The notes under the pieces are model-generated. The model was not told the DNA's origin and did not search any database. It was given only the letters and a program-made list of their open reading frames with translations. A stretch of DNA of 64,000 bases. Origin: Comamonadaceae bacterium ALPHA2B (GTDB taxonomy: Bacteria; Pseudomonadota; Gammaproteobacteria; Burkholderiales; Burkholderiaceae_C). Positions 32,207-40,670 of the stretch are shown here, piece after piece; position 1 is the stretch's first letter; every line of letters starts with the position of its first letter. The DNA is taken from NCBI GenBank assembly GCA_005503065.1, contig SCOE01000016.1, positions 47,550 through 111,549 of the forward strand, read 5' to 3'. A program made the translations under genes and the position numbers.

Positions 32207-34344
32207 GCGTGGCCGTTTCGCAGGCCGGCGGCGCGCGGCCCGGCGTGGCGACGCGGGCGCCGCAGCGCGCACCCTGGCCGGCGCTGCGCGAGGAACTGCA
32301 GATCGAGCCGGGCGGACCCAACCCCGACGGTTCTCCGGCCTGGCACATCTGCGACCCGGTGCGCAATCTTTTCTTTCGCATCGGCTGGCTCGAGTTCGAG
32401 ATCCTGCGCCGCTGGCACCTGGGCGATGCGGCCCGGATCGCCGGCGATGTCCGCGCGGCCACCACCCTCGCCGCCCACCCGGAGGACGTCGCCCGACTGC
32501 AGGACTTCCTCGCGCGCCACCAGCTCGTGCGCACGCCGCGCCCGCGTGCGCCCACGCCGGCCTGGCGCTGGCTGCTCAACAACTACCTTTTCGTGCGCGT
32601 GCCGCTGGTACGCCCGCAGCGCTGGCTGAAGGCGGCACTGCCCTGGGTCGCCTGGCTCTACACCCGCACCTTCGTGGGCGCGACGCTGCTGGCCGCGTTG
32701 GCGGGGCTGCTCATGGCGGCGCGGCAGTGGGACACCGTGCGCGCCCACCTGCACGGCGCGCTGAGCTGGGAAGGCGTGTTCGGCTTCGCCGGCGCGCTGG
32801 TACTGTCCAAGCTGCTGCACGAGCTGGGACATGCGCTCATGTCGACGCGCCACGGCGTGCGGGTCGGCCACATGGGCGTCGCCTTCCTCGTCATGTGGCC
32901 CATGGCGTACACCGACACCGGCGAGAGCTGGAAGCTGCGCCGTTCGCGCCACCGCCTGGCCATCGCTTCGGCGGGCATCTGCGCCGAGCTGGTGCTGGCG
33001 GCCTGGTGCACCCTGGGCTGGGCCTTCCTGCCCGAGTCCGACCTGCGCAACGCGCTGTTCTTTCTGGCGACCACCGCCTGGGTGCTGACGCTGGCGGTCA
33101 ACGCCAGCCCGTTCATGCGCTTCGACGGCTACTACATCCTCACCGACGCGCTGGACCTGCCGGGCCTGCACGAGCGGGCGGGTGCGCAGGCGCGGCGCGT
33201 GTTGCGCGCCTGGCTGCCGGGCCTGGCCGAGCCCTCGCCCGAAGCGCTTTCGCCGGCGTTCCGGCGCGCGCTGGTGGCCTTTGCCTTCGCCACCTGGGCC
33301 TACCGCTTCGTGCTGTTCCTGGGCATCGCGCTGGTGGTCTACCACGCCTTCTTCAAGGCGCTGGGGGTGTTCCTCTTCTTCGTCGAGATCTCCGTGTTCA
33401 TCGTGCGCCCAGTGCTTGCCGAGCTGCGCGTCTGGCATGCGCGGCGCGCCGAGATCCCGTCGCGCCGGCGGTGGCTGGCCGCCCTGCTGCTGGCCTGCGC
33501 CGCGCTGGTGCTGGCGCTGCCGTGGTCGTCCCGCGTGGGTGCGCCGGGCGTGCTGCGTGCCGGCGTCGAGCAGCCGGTGTACTCGCCCTTCGCTGCCCGC
33601 CTGGTCGCGCTGGACGTGGCCGAAGGTGCGACCGTGCGCGCCGGGCAGCCCTTGCTGGCCCTGGAGGCGCCGGTGCAGGCGGTCGAGCGCGACAAGGCCG
33701 AGGCCATGGCCGCGGCCTACGAGCGGGCCGCTCAGGGTGCATTGGGTCTGGACGATTCGCCGGCGGCGCAGGCCGCCCTGGCCCAGCAGCAGGCGGCCCG
33801 CTGGACGCGCGAGCAGCGGGCTCGCCAAGCCGAGCTGCAGCGCCTGCAGATCGTCACCGCTGCCGGGGGCACCGTGCGCGACCTCGACCCGCTGCTGGCG
33901 CCCGGGGTGTGGGTGGCGCCTTCGCAGCGCCTGGCGACGGTGGTGGACGCGCAGCGCTGGCGCGCCGAGGCCCTGGTGCCCGAACGCGACCGCCTCCGGA
34001 TCGAGGCCGGTGCGCCGGTCAAGGCCTACGTCCAGGGCCGCGGCGGACGCCTGGAGGGCCGCATCGTCGCCATCGACGGCGGCAGCGTGAAGCGCTTGCC
34101 GCACGCCATGCTGGCGCAGCCCCATGGAGGCGAGATTGCGCTCAACCCCACCGCGCCCGCCAAGGATCTCAAGCCGGCCCAGGCCTGGTTCCGCATCGTG
34201 GCCGAGGGGCCGCTGCCGCCCGATTGGCGCGCGCCGCCGGGCGAGGCCCGCGTCACGCTGCAGACGCAGGCGGCGGCCCAGAGCCTGTGGCGGCGCTGGA
34301 GCGATGCCGCCATCACGGCCCTGATCCAGCAGACCGGCCTGTAG
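32200..34344 (+). CDS. M50 zinc metalloprotease fused to an HlyD-like periplasmic region
   Basis: A 714-residue membrane protein. Residues about 25-115 resemble a PqqD-like/RRE winged helix (WHICDPVRNLFFRIGWLEFEIL, then a LQDFLARHQLV helix). A multi-helix membrane part holds the zinc motif HELGH at about residues 207-211 and the distal NASPFMRFDGYY motif with Asp near 309, both as in site-2-protease-like M50 enzymes. From about residue 455 a lipoyl/HlyD-type region follows (AARLVALDVAEGATVRAGQPLLALE and a short coiled coil). The ATG at 32200 follows GGGAG by 9 bases and overlaps the previous stop by 7 bases. It probably forms the inner-membrane core of the export module; whether it cuts the exoprotein is inference. 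Confidence 0.85.
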   Translation: MLGVAVSQAGGARPGVATRAPQRAPWPALREELQIEPGGPNPDGSPAWHICDPVRNLFFRIGWLEFEILRRWHLGDAARIAGDVRAATTLAAHPEDVARLQDFLARHQLVRTPRPRAPTPAWRWLLNNYLFVRVPLVRPQRWLKAALPWVAWLYTRTFVGATLLAALAGLLMAARQWDTVRAHLHGALSWEGVFGFAGALVLSKLLHELGHALMSTRHGVRVGHMGVAFLVMWPMAYTDTGESWKLRRSRHRLAIASAGICAELVLAAWCTLGWAFLPESDLRNALFFLATTAWVLTLAVNASPFMRFDGYYILTDALDLPGLHERAGAQARRVLRAWLPGLAEPSPEALSPAFRRALVAFAFATWAYRFVLFLGIALVVYHAFFKALGVFLFFVEISVFIVRPVLAELRVWHARRAEIPSRRRWLAALLLACAALVLALPWSSRVGAPGVLRAGVEQPVYSPFAARLVALDVAEGATVRAGQPLLALEAPVQAVERDKAEAMAAAYERAAQGALGLDDSPAAQAALAQQQAARWTREQRARQAELQRLQIVTAAGGTVRDLDPLLAPGVWVAPSQRLATVVDAQRWRAEALVPERDRLRIEAGAPVKAYVQGRGGRLEGRIVAIDGGSVKRLPHAMLAQPHGGEIALNPTAPAKDLKPAQAWFRIVAEGPLPPDWRAPPGEARVTLQTQAAAQSLWRRWSDAAITALIQQTGL

Positions 34345-34351
34345 CGAAGGC

Positions 34352-36775
34352 TCAGCGGAACAGGTCCAGGATGCGGTTGCGCTCGGGCGATCCGCGTTGG
34401 GGTGCGCCCTGTCCCATCGGAAATACCCCCAGTTCGGCCGGCACGTTGCTGCCCATGCCCGGCACCGTGCCCGCATCGGGGCCGCTGCCCGGCACCAGGG
34501 GCGCGGTCGGCTCCACGCCGAGGGCCTGCACGCCGCCCCCGTTGGCATATTCGTTGTACGCCCAGTCGCCGCCGGCGTCGGTCACGCCTTCGGGCACGGC
34601 CAGCCTGGCGACGGGCACGCCCTTGAGCGCGGTCTTCATGTACGCGGTCCACACGGGCAGCGCGACGCTGCCTCCGGTCTCGCCGCGCACGCCCAGCTGG
34701 CGCGGCGTGTCGTAGCCAACCCAGGCGATGCCCACGCGCGTGGGCTGGAAGCCGGCGAACCAGGCGTCGAAGGAATCGTTGGTGGTGCCGGTCTTGCCGT
34801 ACAGGTCGTCGCGCCTGAGCGCCGCGTAGGCCTTGTAGCCGGTGCCGCTGCGAACCACCGAGTTGAGCAGGCTGTCCATCACGAAGGCGTTGCGCGCGGG
34901 GATGGCACGCTGCGCCTCGTCGACCGGCGGCAGGGGCATCTCCTCGATCACCTGGCCGCGCGCGTCGGCGATGCGTGTCACCAGCTGCGGCTGCACGCGC
35001 AAACCGCCGTTGGCGAAGACGGCATAGGCGCCGGCCATCTGCAAGGGCGTGACCGAGCCCGCGCCCAGGCCCATCGTGAGGTAGGCCGGGTGCTTGGCCG
35101 GGTCGAAGCCGAAGCGGCCGATCCATTCCTGCGCGTACTGCGGCGTGATGGCATCCAGCACCCGGATGGTCACCAGGTTCTTCGACTTCTGGAGGGCGGT
35201 GCGCAGGCTCATCGGGCCGTCGAAGCCACCCTCGAAGTTCTTCGGCTCCCAGGGCTGGCCGCCGGTGGCGGCGGAGTCGAACACCAGCGGCGTGTCGTTC
35301 ACGACCGTGGCGGGCCCGAAGCCCTTCTCGAGCGCGGCGGAGTAGATGAAGGGCTTGAAGCTCGAGCCCGGCTGGCGCCACGCCTGCGTGACGTGGTTGA
35401 ACTTGTTCTTGTTGAAGTCGAAGCCGCCCACCAGGGCCTTCACCGAGCCGTCGCGCGGGTCGAGCGAGACGAAGGCGCCTTCCACCTCGGGCAGTTGCGC
35501 CACCTCCCAGGTCTTGCCGTTGGGCTCCAGCCGGATGATGGCGCCGCGCTGGATGCGCACCGGTGCCTGCGCCTTGTCGCTCAGCGCGCGCTGCGCGAGT
35601 TGCAGGCCGCGGCCGGTGACCTCGACCGTGTCGCCGTTGGCGCGCACGGCGGTGATCTTCTTCGGGCTCGCATCGAGCACGATGGCGGCCACCAGTTCGC
35701 CGTTGTCAGGATGGTCGGCCAGGGCCTCGTCGACGGCCTGGTCCAGGGCCTTCGGCTCGGTGGGCAGGTCGGCGACCAGCCCTTCGGGGCCGCGGTAGGG
35801 CTGGCGCTGTTCGTAATCGAGCAGGCCGGCGCGCAGCGCGGCGTACGCGGCGTTCTGGTCGGCGGCGGTGAGCGTGGTCGTCACGTTCAGGCCGCGCGTA
35901 TAGGCCGCGTCGCCGAACTTGTCGACCATCTGCTGGCGCACCATCTCGGCCACATACTCGGCGTGCACACGCGTGGGGTCGTTGGCTTCGCGCAGCTTCA
36001 GCGGTTCGGCGCGCGCGGCCTCGGCGTCGGCGGGCTTCAGGTAGCCGGTCTCCACCATGCGCTGGATCACGTACTGCTGCCGGGCCACGGCGCGCCGCGG
36101 GTTGGCCACCGGGTTGTTGGTGCCCGGCGCCTTGGGCAGGCCGGCCAGCATGGCGGCCTCGGCGGTGGTGATCTGGTCCAGCGGCTTGCCGAAGTAGGTC
36201 TGCGCGGCCGCCGCGAAGCCGTAGGCGCGGTTGCCCAGGTAGATCTGGTTCAGGTAGATCTCGAGGATCTGGTCCTTGGTGAGCTTGTCCTCCAGCCGCC
36301 AGGCGAGGATCGCCTCCTTGAGCTTGCGGCTCACGGTGCGTTCGGATGTGAGGAACATGTTGCGCGCCACCTGCTGCGTGATGGTCGAGGCGCCCTGCGC
36401 CCGCCCGCCGGAGAGGTTGGCGAACACCGCGCGCATCACGCCCTTGGTGTCGATGCCGCCGTGCTGGTAGAAGCGCGCGTCCTCGGTGGCCAGCACCGCG
36501 TCCTTGAGCACGCGCGGGATCCTGTCGATCGGCACCAGCTCGCGGCGTTCCTCGCCGAACTCGCCGATCAGCGCGCCGTCGGCGGTGTAGACGCGCAGCG
36601 GCAGCTTGGGCTGGTAGTTGGCCAGAGATGAAACATCAGGTAACTGCGGCGCGATGAGGACGAGGGCGACGCCGATGGCCAGCAGGCCGGCGGCGAGCGC
36701 GCCGCCCACCCCGGCCGCGCTCCACAGCGCGATGCGCTTGGCGCGCGGAGACCAGAGGCGAGACGTGGAAGGCAT
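34352..36775 (-). CDS. mrcA: penicillin-binding protein 1A (bifunctional transglycosylase/transpeptidase)
   Basis: An 807-residue class A PBP anchored by one N-terminal helix. GT51 transglycosylase part: the catalytic Glu in VLATEDARFYQHGG near residue 96, QGASTITQQVARN, and KLKEAILAWRLE. The transpeptidase part has the active-site motif SSFK in QPGSSFKPF near residue 472, SKN near 535 and KTGT in GKTGTTNDSF near 660. An OB-like insert lies between (residues 310-430). It builds and cross-links peptidoglycan. Convergent with the M50 gene (8-base gap) and upstream of creD, which runs the same way 70 bases apart. Confidence 0.96.
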   Translation of the reverse strand: MPSTSRLWSPRAKRIALWSAAGVGGALAAGLLAIGVALVLIAPQLPDVSSLANYQPKLPLRVYTADGALIGEFGEERRELVPIDRIPRVLKDAVLATEDARFYQHGGIDTKGVMRAVFANLSGGRAQGASTITQQVARNMFLTSERTVSRKLKEAILAWRLEDKLTKDQILEIYLNQIYLGNRAYGFAAAAQTYFGKPLDQITTAEAAMLAGLPKAPGTNNPVANPRRAVARQQYVIQRMVETGYLKPADAEAARAEPLKLREANDPTRVHAEYVAEMVRQQMVDKFGDAAYTRGLNVTTTLTAADQNAAYAALRAGLLDYEQRQPYRGPEGLVADLPTEPKALDQAVDEALADHPDNGELVAAIVLDASPKKITAVRANGDTVEVTGRGLQLAQRALSDKAQAPVRIQRGAIIRLEPNGKTWEVAQLPEVEGAFVSLDPRDGSVKALVGGFDFNKNKFNHVTQAWRQPGSSFKPFIYSAALEKGFGPATVVNDTPLVFDSAATGGQPWEPKNFEGGFDGPMSLRTALQKSKNLVTIRVLDAITPQYAQEWIGRFGFDPAKHPAYLTMGLGAGSVTPLQMAGAYAVFANGGLRVQPQLVTRIADARGQVIEEMPLPPVDEAQRAIPARNAFVMDSLLNSVVRSGTGYKAYAALRRDDLYGKTGTTNDSFDAWFAGFQPTRVGIAWVGYDTPRQLGVRGETGGSVALPVWTAYMKTALKGVPVARLAVPEGVTDAGGDWAYNEYANGGGVQALGVEPTAPLVPGSGPDAGTVPGMGSNVPAELGVFPMGQGAPQRGSPERNRILDLFR

Positions 36776-36825
36776 AGAAAAGAGAAATCAGAAACTTGAG
36801 AAAGAAATCGGCCGTCAACGCCCAT

Positions 36826-36866
36826 GGGACGGGCGCTGCCAGCTATCAATTCGATAGCGTTTGGCC
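36826..36866. repeat. rearranged relative of the dispersed intergenic element (copy E), giving the creD stop codon
   Basis: GGGACGGGCGCTGC, then CAGCTATCAATTCGATAGC, then GTTTGGCC are blocks also found in the other copies, but in a different order. The creD stop (TGA at 36846-36848, minus strand) lies inside the palindrome, as does the copA stop in copy C. Confidence 0.55.
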
Positions 36867-38363
36867 GGTGGCGGCGGCCGGCTCGGCGTGCCGGGCCCTT
36901 CCCTCAGACAGCGCATACCAGTCGACGTTCCGTGTCACCAGCATCAGCAGCGCCAGCATGCCGAAGGTCAGCAGGGCCCCGAGCAGCAGCGCATTGTTCT
37001 CCGAGGCGAGCAGCCCGTACAGCGCGCCGTACAGCACGGCCACGAACGCGCCCAATCCCACACCGCGGCGCCAGCCACGCAACACCGCACGGAAGTAGGC
37101 CACGAGCAGCAGCACGCTTGCGCAGGCGGACAGCGCATAGGCCTGCCAGAAGGTTAGCTTCTCCGACAGCGCCACCAGCAACAAAAAGAACAGGGCGACC
37201 GACAGGCCGACGAGGCCGTACTGCACCGGATGCAGGCGCAGCTGGCGGAACAGCTCGAACATGAAGCTGGCCATCAGCACCAGTCCGATGAAGAGCGCGC
37301 CGTACTTGGCCGCGCGGTGGGCCATGAAGTAGACGTTGACCGGCTGCGCCAGCGCGACGTCGAAGCTGTCGACCTCGCGCAGGTCGGCCCGCGCGGGCGC
37401 CGCCAGAGCGGTCTGCGCGGCCGATGCCGCCGTAGCCGCCACCCTGCAGGCGCTGTCGTCGCCCGCGCAGGCCACGCCCGCCGGCGGCGCCGCCTCGCCG
37501 GCCCATTGGCGCAACAGCTGCATGCGCGCGGTGCTCACCAGCGCGGACACGCGCCAGCGCGCGTCGAAGCCGGCGTCGCCCACCGTGCGCTCGCTGGCCA
37601 GGAAGCGGCCGCCGAAGCTCGGATGCGGCCAGGGCGACTGCAAGTGCGCCTCGGTGTCCTCGGCCGCCGGCACGATGCGCAGCTGCTCCTGCCCGACCAG
37701 CTTCAACGCCAGTCGGAAGTCCAACGCCTGCCCGCTCGCCAGCGCGCGCAGCGCCTCGCCGGAGAGCGGCGCATGGATGCCCTGGGACGACTCCGACGCG
37801 CCCAGCCCGGGGATGCCTTGCTGCAAGCGCAGCGGCACGCCGCCCAGCGTGGCGTCGGGCAGGCCTTCGATGCCGCGCACGTCGCTCACGCTGAAGGCCA
37901 GCCGCGGCGTGCCCAGCGTCACGGTGCCCCCGCGCTCGCTGGGCCGCGGCGCCGGTCCGATGGCGGCGAAGCGGCCGTCCAGCGTGGCGTCGAGCTTGTA
38001 GAACAGCACGCGGAAGATGCCGCGGTAGCGCTCCTCGGGCGTCATGCGGCCGTCGATCTTCAGCCGCTCGGGGAAGACGATGGCCGTGCGCGTCTTGCTG
38101 CGCTGCGACTGCCCCGTGACCTGGTCCTTGCTGTTGCGCTCGGTCTCGGTCCATTGCTCGACCCAGGGCAGCACGAGGAAGGGGCCGGCCACGGTCTGTG
38201 CGCCGGCGTGCGTGCTCGCCAGTTCCTGGGCCGCCTCGGCCTGGCTCTGGCCGCGTTCGCGGATGAGCGAGCCGATCTCGGCCAGCGGAATGCACAGCAG
38301 CAGGGTGAGCGCCACCAGCGCGAGCACCTTGACGAGTGCGGAGTTGCGAAGGGTCTGGATCAA
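36846..38363 (-). CDS. creD: inner-membrane protein CreD
   Basis: A 505-residue polytopic membrane protein of the CreD family. An N-terminal helix (VLALVALTLLLCIPLAEIGSLI) is followed by a large periplasmic domain (residues about 55-345, with FLVLPWVEQW and FSVSDVRGIEGL) and a C-terminal bundle of about six helices starting PVNVYFMAHRAAKYGALFIG. CreD is the classic target of CreBC and affects envelope integrity and beta-lactam/colicin response. The TTG at 38363 is taken as start: GAGG lies 9 bases upstream and this places the first helix at the N-terminus; an ATG at 38450 would add 29 residues of low plausibility. A perfect CreB tag lies 96 bp upstream. Confidence 0.93.
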   Translation of the reverse strand: MIQTLRNSALVKVLALVALTLLLCIPLAEIGSLIRERGQSQAEAAQELASTHAGAQTVAGPFLVLPWVEQWTETERNSKDQVTGQSQRSKTRTAIVFPERLKIDGRMTPEERYRGIFRVLFYKLDATLDGRFAAIGPAPRPSERGGTVTLGTPRLAFSVSDVRGIEGLPDATLGGVPLRLQQGIPGLGASESSQGIHAPLSGEALRALASGQALDFRLALKLVGQEQLRIVPAAEDTEAHLQSPWPHPSFGGRFLASERTVGDAGFDARWRVSALVSTARMQLLRQWAGEAAPPAGVACAGDDSACRVAATAASAAQTALAAPARADLREVDSFDVALAQPVNVYFMAHRAAKYGALFIGLVLMASFMFELFRQLRLHPVQYGLVGLSVALFFLLLVALSEKLTFWQAYALSACASVLLLVAYFRAVLRGWRRGVGLGAFVAVLYGALYGLLASENNALLLGALLTFGMLALLMLVTRNVDWYALSEGRARHAEPAAATGQTLSN

Positions 38364-38458
38364 TTTGGTTTTCCTCTCCGTGGATGCGATGGGGGCCGAT
38401 GGTCCCTGCGCCGACCGAAGCCCGTATGAAGCCGCGGGCGCGCGGCGCACACCTGCAC

Positions 38459-38474
38459 TTCACACGGACTTCAC
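38459..38474 (+). promoter_or_regulatory. CreB-binding tag (TTCAC-N6-TTCAC)
   Basis: TTCAC at 38459-38463 and TTCAC at 38470-38474 with six bases between match the cre-tag recognised by CreB in E. coli and Aeromonas exactly. It lies in the 221-bp gap between creD (start 38363, minus) and the VIT/VWA gene (start 38585, plus), so either or both could be controlled by creBC of this window. Confidence 0.78.
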
Positions 38475-38584
38475 ACAGGCCGGTTGGCTTCGACATCGCT
38501 TCTCGCACGCTTCCTCATGGCTTCTCGGCGGGCTTCGACAGTGGCGTTGCGCTTCGACGCACACCGATCCCAAGGAGCCCCTTC

Positions 38585-40663
38585 ATGGAAGCCGCCACCC
38601 TCACCGAACCCCTCCCCTCCGACCCGCCAGCGCCGCGCGCCGGCCGCTGGCTCTGGCTCGCCACCGTGAGCCTGGCCGCCACCTGTTTCGTGCTGCTCAC
38701 CGCCCGGCCGCTGCACGCGCAGGAGGCCGCACCCCGCCAGAAGACCGAGAGCCCGTATTTCTTCGTCAAGAGCGACTCGCCGGACGTGGACCGCCTGCCC
38801 CTCAAGGGCACCGACGTCGACGTGCGCATCTCGGGCGTGATCGCCGACGTCACCGTCACCCAGACCTACCGCAACGAGGGCCAGCGTCCCATCGAGGCCA
38901 AGTACGTCTTCCCCGGCTCGACCAAGGCCGCCGTGGGTGGTCTCACCGTAAGGCTGGCCGACCGCCTCATCACGGCGCAGATCCGCGAGAAGCAGCAGGC
39001 CCGCATCGAGTACGAAACCGCCAAGCAGGAGGGCAAGACCGCCGCGCTGCTCGAGCAGCAGCTGCCCAACGTGTTCCAGATGAACGTGGCCAACATCCTG
39101 CCCGGCGACGACGTGAAGGTGGAGCTGCGCTACACCGAGCTGCTGGTGCCGCAGGGCGGCAACTACCAGTTCGTGTTCCCCACCGTGGTGGGCCCGCGCT
39201 ACAACAGCCCGCAGTCGGAGAACGCGCAGGCGAAGTGGGTCACTCAGCCGACGCTGCGCGCCGACGTGGCGCCCAGCACCTCGTTCAAGATGAAGGTCGC
39301 GATCGACACGCCCATGGGTATCAAGGAAGTGCGCTCGCTCACCCATGCGATCGACGTGAAGACCAGCGACGAGGCCCGCCACGCCGACGTGGCCCTGCGC
39401 GCCGACGGGCGCCCGCTGGACAACCGCGATGTCGTCATCGACTACCGCCTTGCGGGCGAGAAGATCGAATCGGGCCTGATGCTCTACAAGGGCAACGGCG
39501 ACGGCGCGGAGAACTTCTTCCTTGCGATGGTCGAGCCGCCGAAATCGGTCGCGGCCACCGCCATCTCGCCGCGCGACTACATCTTCGTGGTCGACATCTC
39601 GGGCTCGATGCACGGCTTTCCGCTCGACACCGCCAAGACGGTGCTCGAACGGCTGATCGGTGGCCTGCGCCCCAGCGACACCTTCAACGTGCTGCTCTTC
39701 TCGGGCAGCAACAGGATGCTCAACGACCATTCCGTGCCGGCCACGCGCGCCAACATCGAGCAGGCCCTGGCCACCATCAAGAACTACAACGGCAGCGGCA
39801 GCACCGAACTCATCCCCGCGCTCAAGCGCGTGTATGCCGAACCCAAGGCCGCGAACGTCTCGCGCAGCATCGTCGTCGTGACCGATGGCTACGTGACCGT
39901 CGAGCGCGAAGCCTTCGACGTGGTGCGCAAGAACCTCGACAAGGCGAACCTCTTCTCCTTCGGCATCGGCTCCTCGGTCAACCGCCACCTCATGGAAGGC
40001 CTGGCGCGCGCCGGCATGGGTGAGCCCTTCATCATCACCGACCCGGTGCAGGCGCCCGAGCAGGCGGCGCGCTTTCGCCGCATGATCGAATCGCCCGTGC
40101 TGACCAACGTGCATGCCACCTTCGGCGGCCTCGATGTGTACGACGTCGAGCCGCAGCAGCTGCCCGACGTGCTCGGCGAGCGCCCGGTGATCGTGTTCGG
40201 CAAATGGCGCGGCGAAGCCAGGGGCGGTGTGACCATCGCGGGCCAGAGCGCCAACGGGCCGTGGAAGCAGGAACTGCGCATCGGCGGCCGCACGGCGCAG
40301 AACGCGAGCGCCTTGCGTGCGCTGTGGGCGCGCCACCGCATCGCCGCACTGTCCGACCAGGAAGCGCTGGCGGCCGGCGACCGCTACAAGCAGGCCATCA
40401 CCGACCTGGGCCTGAAGTACAGCCTGCTCACGCAGTACACCAGCTTCATCGCCGTCGACAAGGTGGTGCGCAACACGGCGGGCAGCGACAGCGTGAACCA
40501 GCCCCTGCCGCTGCCGCAGGGCGTGAGCGAGAACGCGCTGGGCGCCGAAGTGCCCAGCACGCCCGAGCCCGAGGTCTTCGGTGCGGTGGCCGTGGCGCTG
40601 TCGATGCTGGCCATGCTGCGCCGCCGTGCCCGTCGCCACGACAAGCGGCGCCTGACGGCCTGA
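38585..40663 (+). CDS. VIT and von Willebrand A domain protein with PEP-CTERM-like sorting tail
   Basis: A 692-residue exported protein. A signal-like helix (WLWLATVSLAATCFVLLTARPLHA) is followed by a VIT domain (about residues 55-180: DVRISGVIADVTVTQTYRNEG, EAKYVFPGSTKAAV), a VWA domain (about 330-500) with the metal site DISGS in FVVDISGSMHG, and a C-terminal region. The last 35 residues have the three-part sorting tail: PEP in TPEPEVFG near residue 659, a short hydrophobic stretch (GAVAVALSMLAML) and RRRARRHDKRR. The next gene, 7 bases on, is an exosortase. VIT-VWA proteins are known as single targets of dedicated sortases. AAGGAG lies 7 bases before the ATG. A CreB tag lies 110 bp upstream. 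Confidence 0.9.
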   Translation: MEAATLTEPLPSDPPAPRAGRWLWLATVSLAATCFVLLTARPLHAQEAAPRQKTESPYFFVKSDSPDVDRLPLKGTDVDVRISGVIADVTVTQTYRNEGQRPIEAKYVFPGSTKAAVGGLTVRLADRLITAQIREKQQARIEYETAKQEGKTAALLEQQLPNVFQMNVANILPGDDVKVELRYTELLVPQGGNYQFVFPTVVGPRYNSPQSENAQAKWVTQPTLRADVAPSTSFKMKVAIDTPMGIKEVRSLTHAIDVKTSDEARHADVALRADGRPLDNRDVVIDYRLAGEKIESGLMLYKGNGDGAENFFLAMVEPPKSVAATAISPRDYIFVVDISGSMHGFPLDTAKTVLERLIGGLRPSDTFNVLLFSGSNRMLNDHSVPATRANIEQALATIKNYNGSGSTELIPALKRVYAEPKAANVSRSIVVVTDGYVTVEREAFDVVRKNLDKANLFSFGIGSSVNRHLMEGLARAGMGEPFIITDPVQAPEQAARFRRMIESPVLTNVHATFGGLDVYDVEPQQLPDVLGERPVIVFGKWRGEARGGVTIAGQSANGPWKQELRIGGRTAQNASALRALWARHRIAALSDQEALAAGDRYKQAITDLGLKYSLLTQYTSFIAVDKVVRNTAGSDSVNQPLPLPQGVSENALGAEVPSTPEPEVFGAVAVALSMLAMLRRRARRHDKRRLTA

Positions 40664-40670
40664 GGCAGCG

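Noticed and set aside
28107..34344. Classical type I secretion or RND efflux operon
   Set aside because: TolC and adaptors are present, but no ABC ATPase and no RND pump; the membrane component is an M50 protease.
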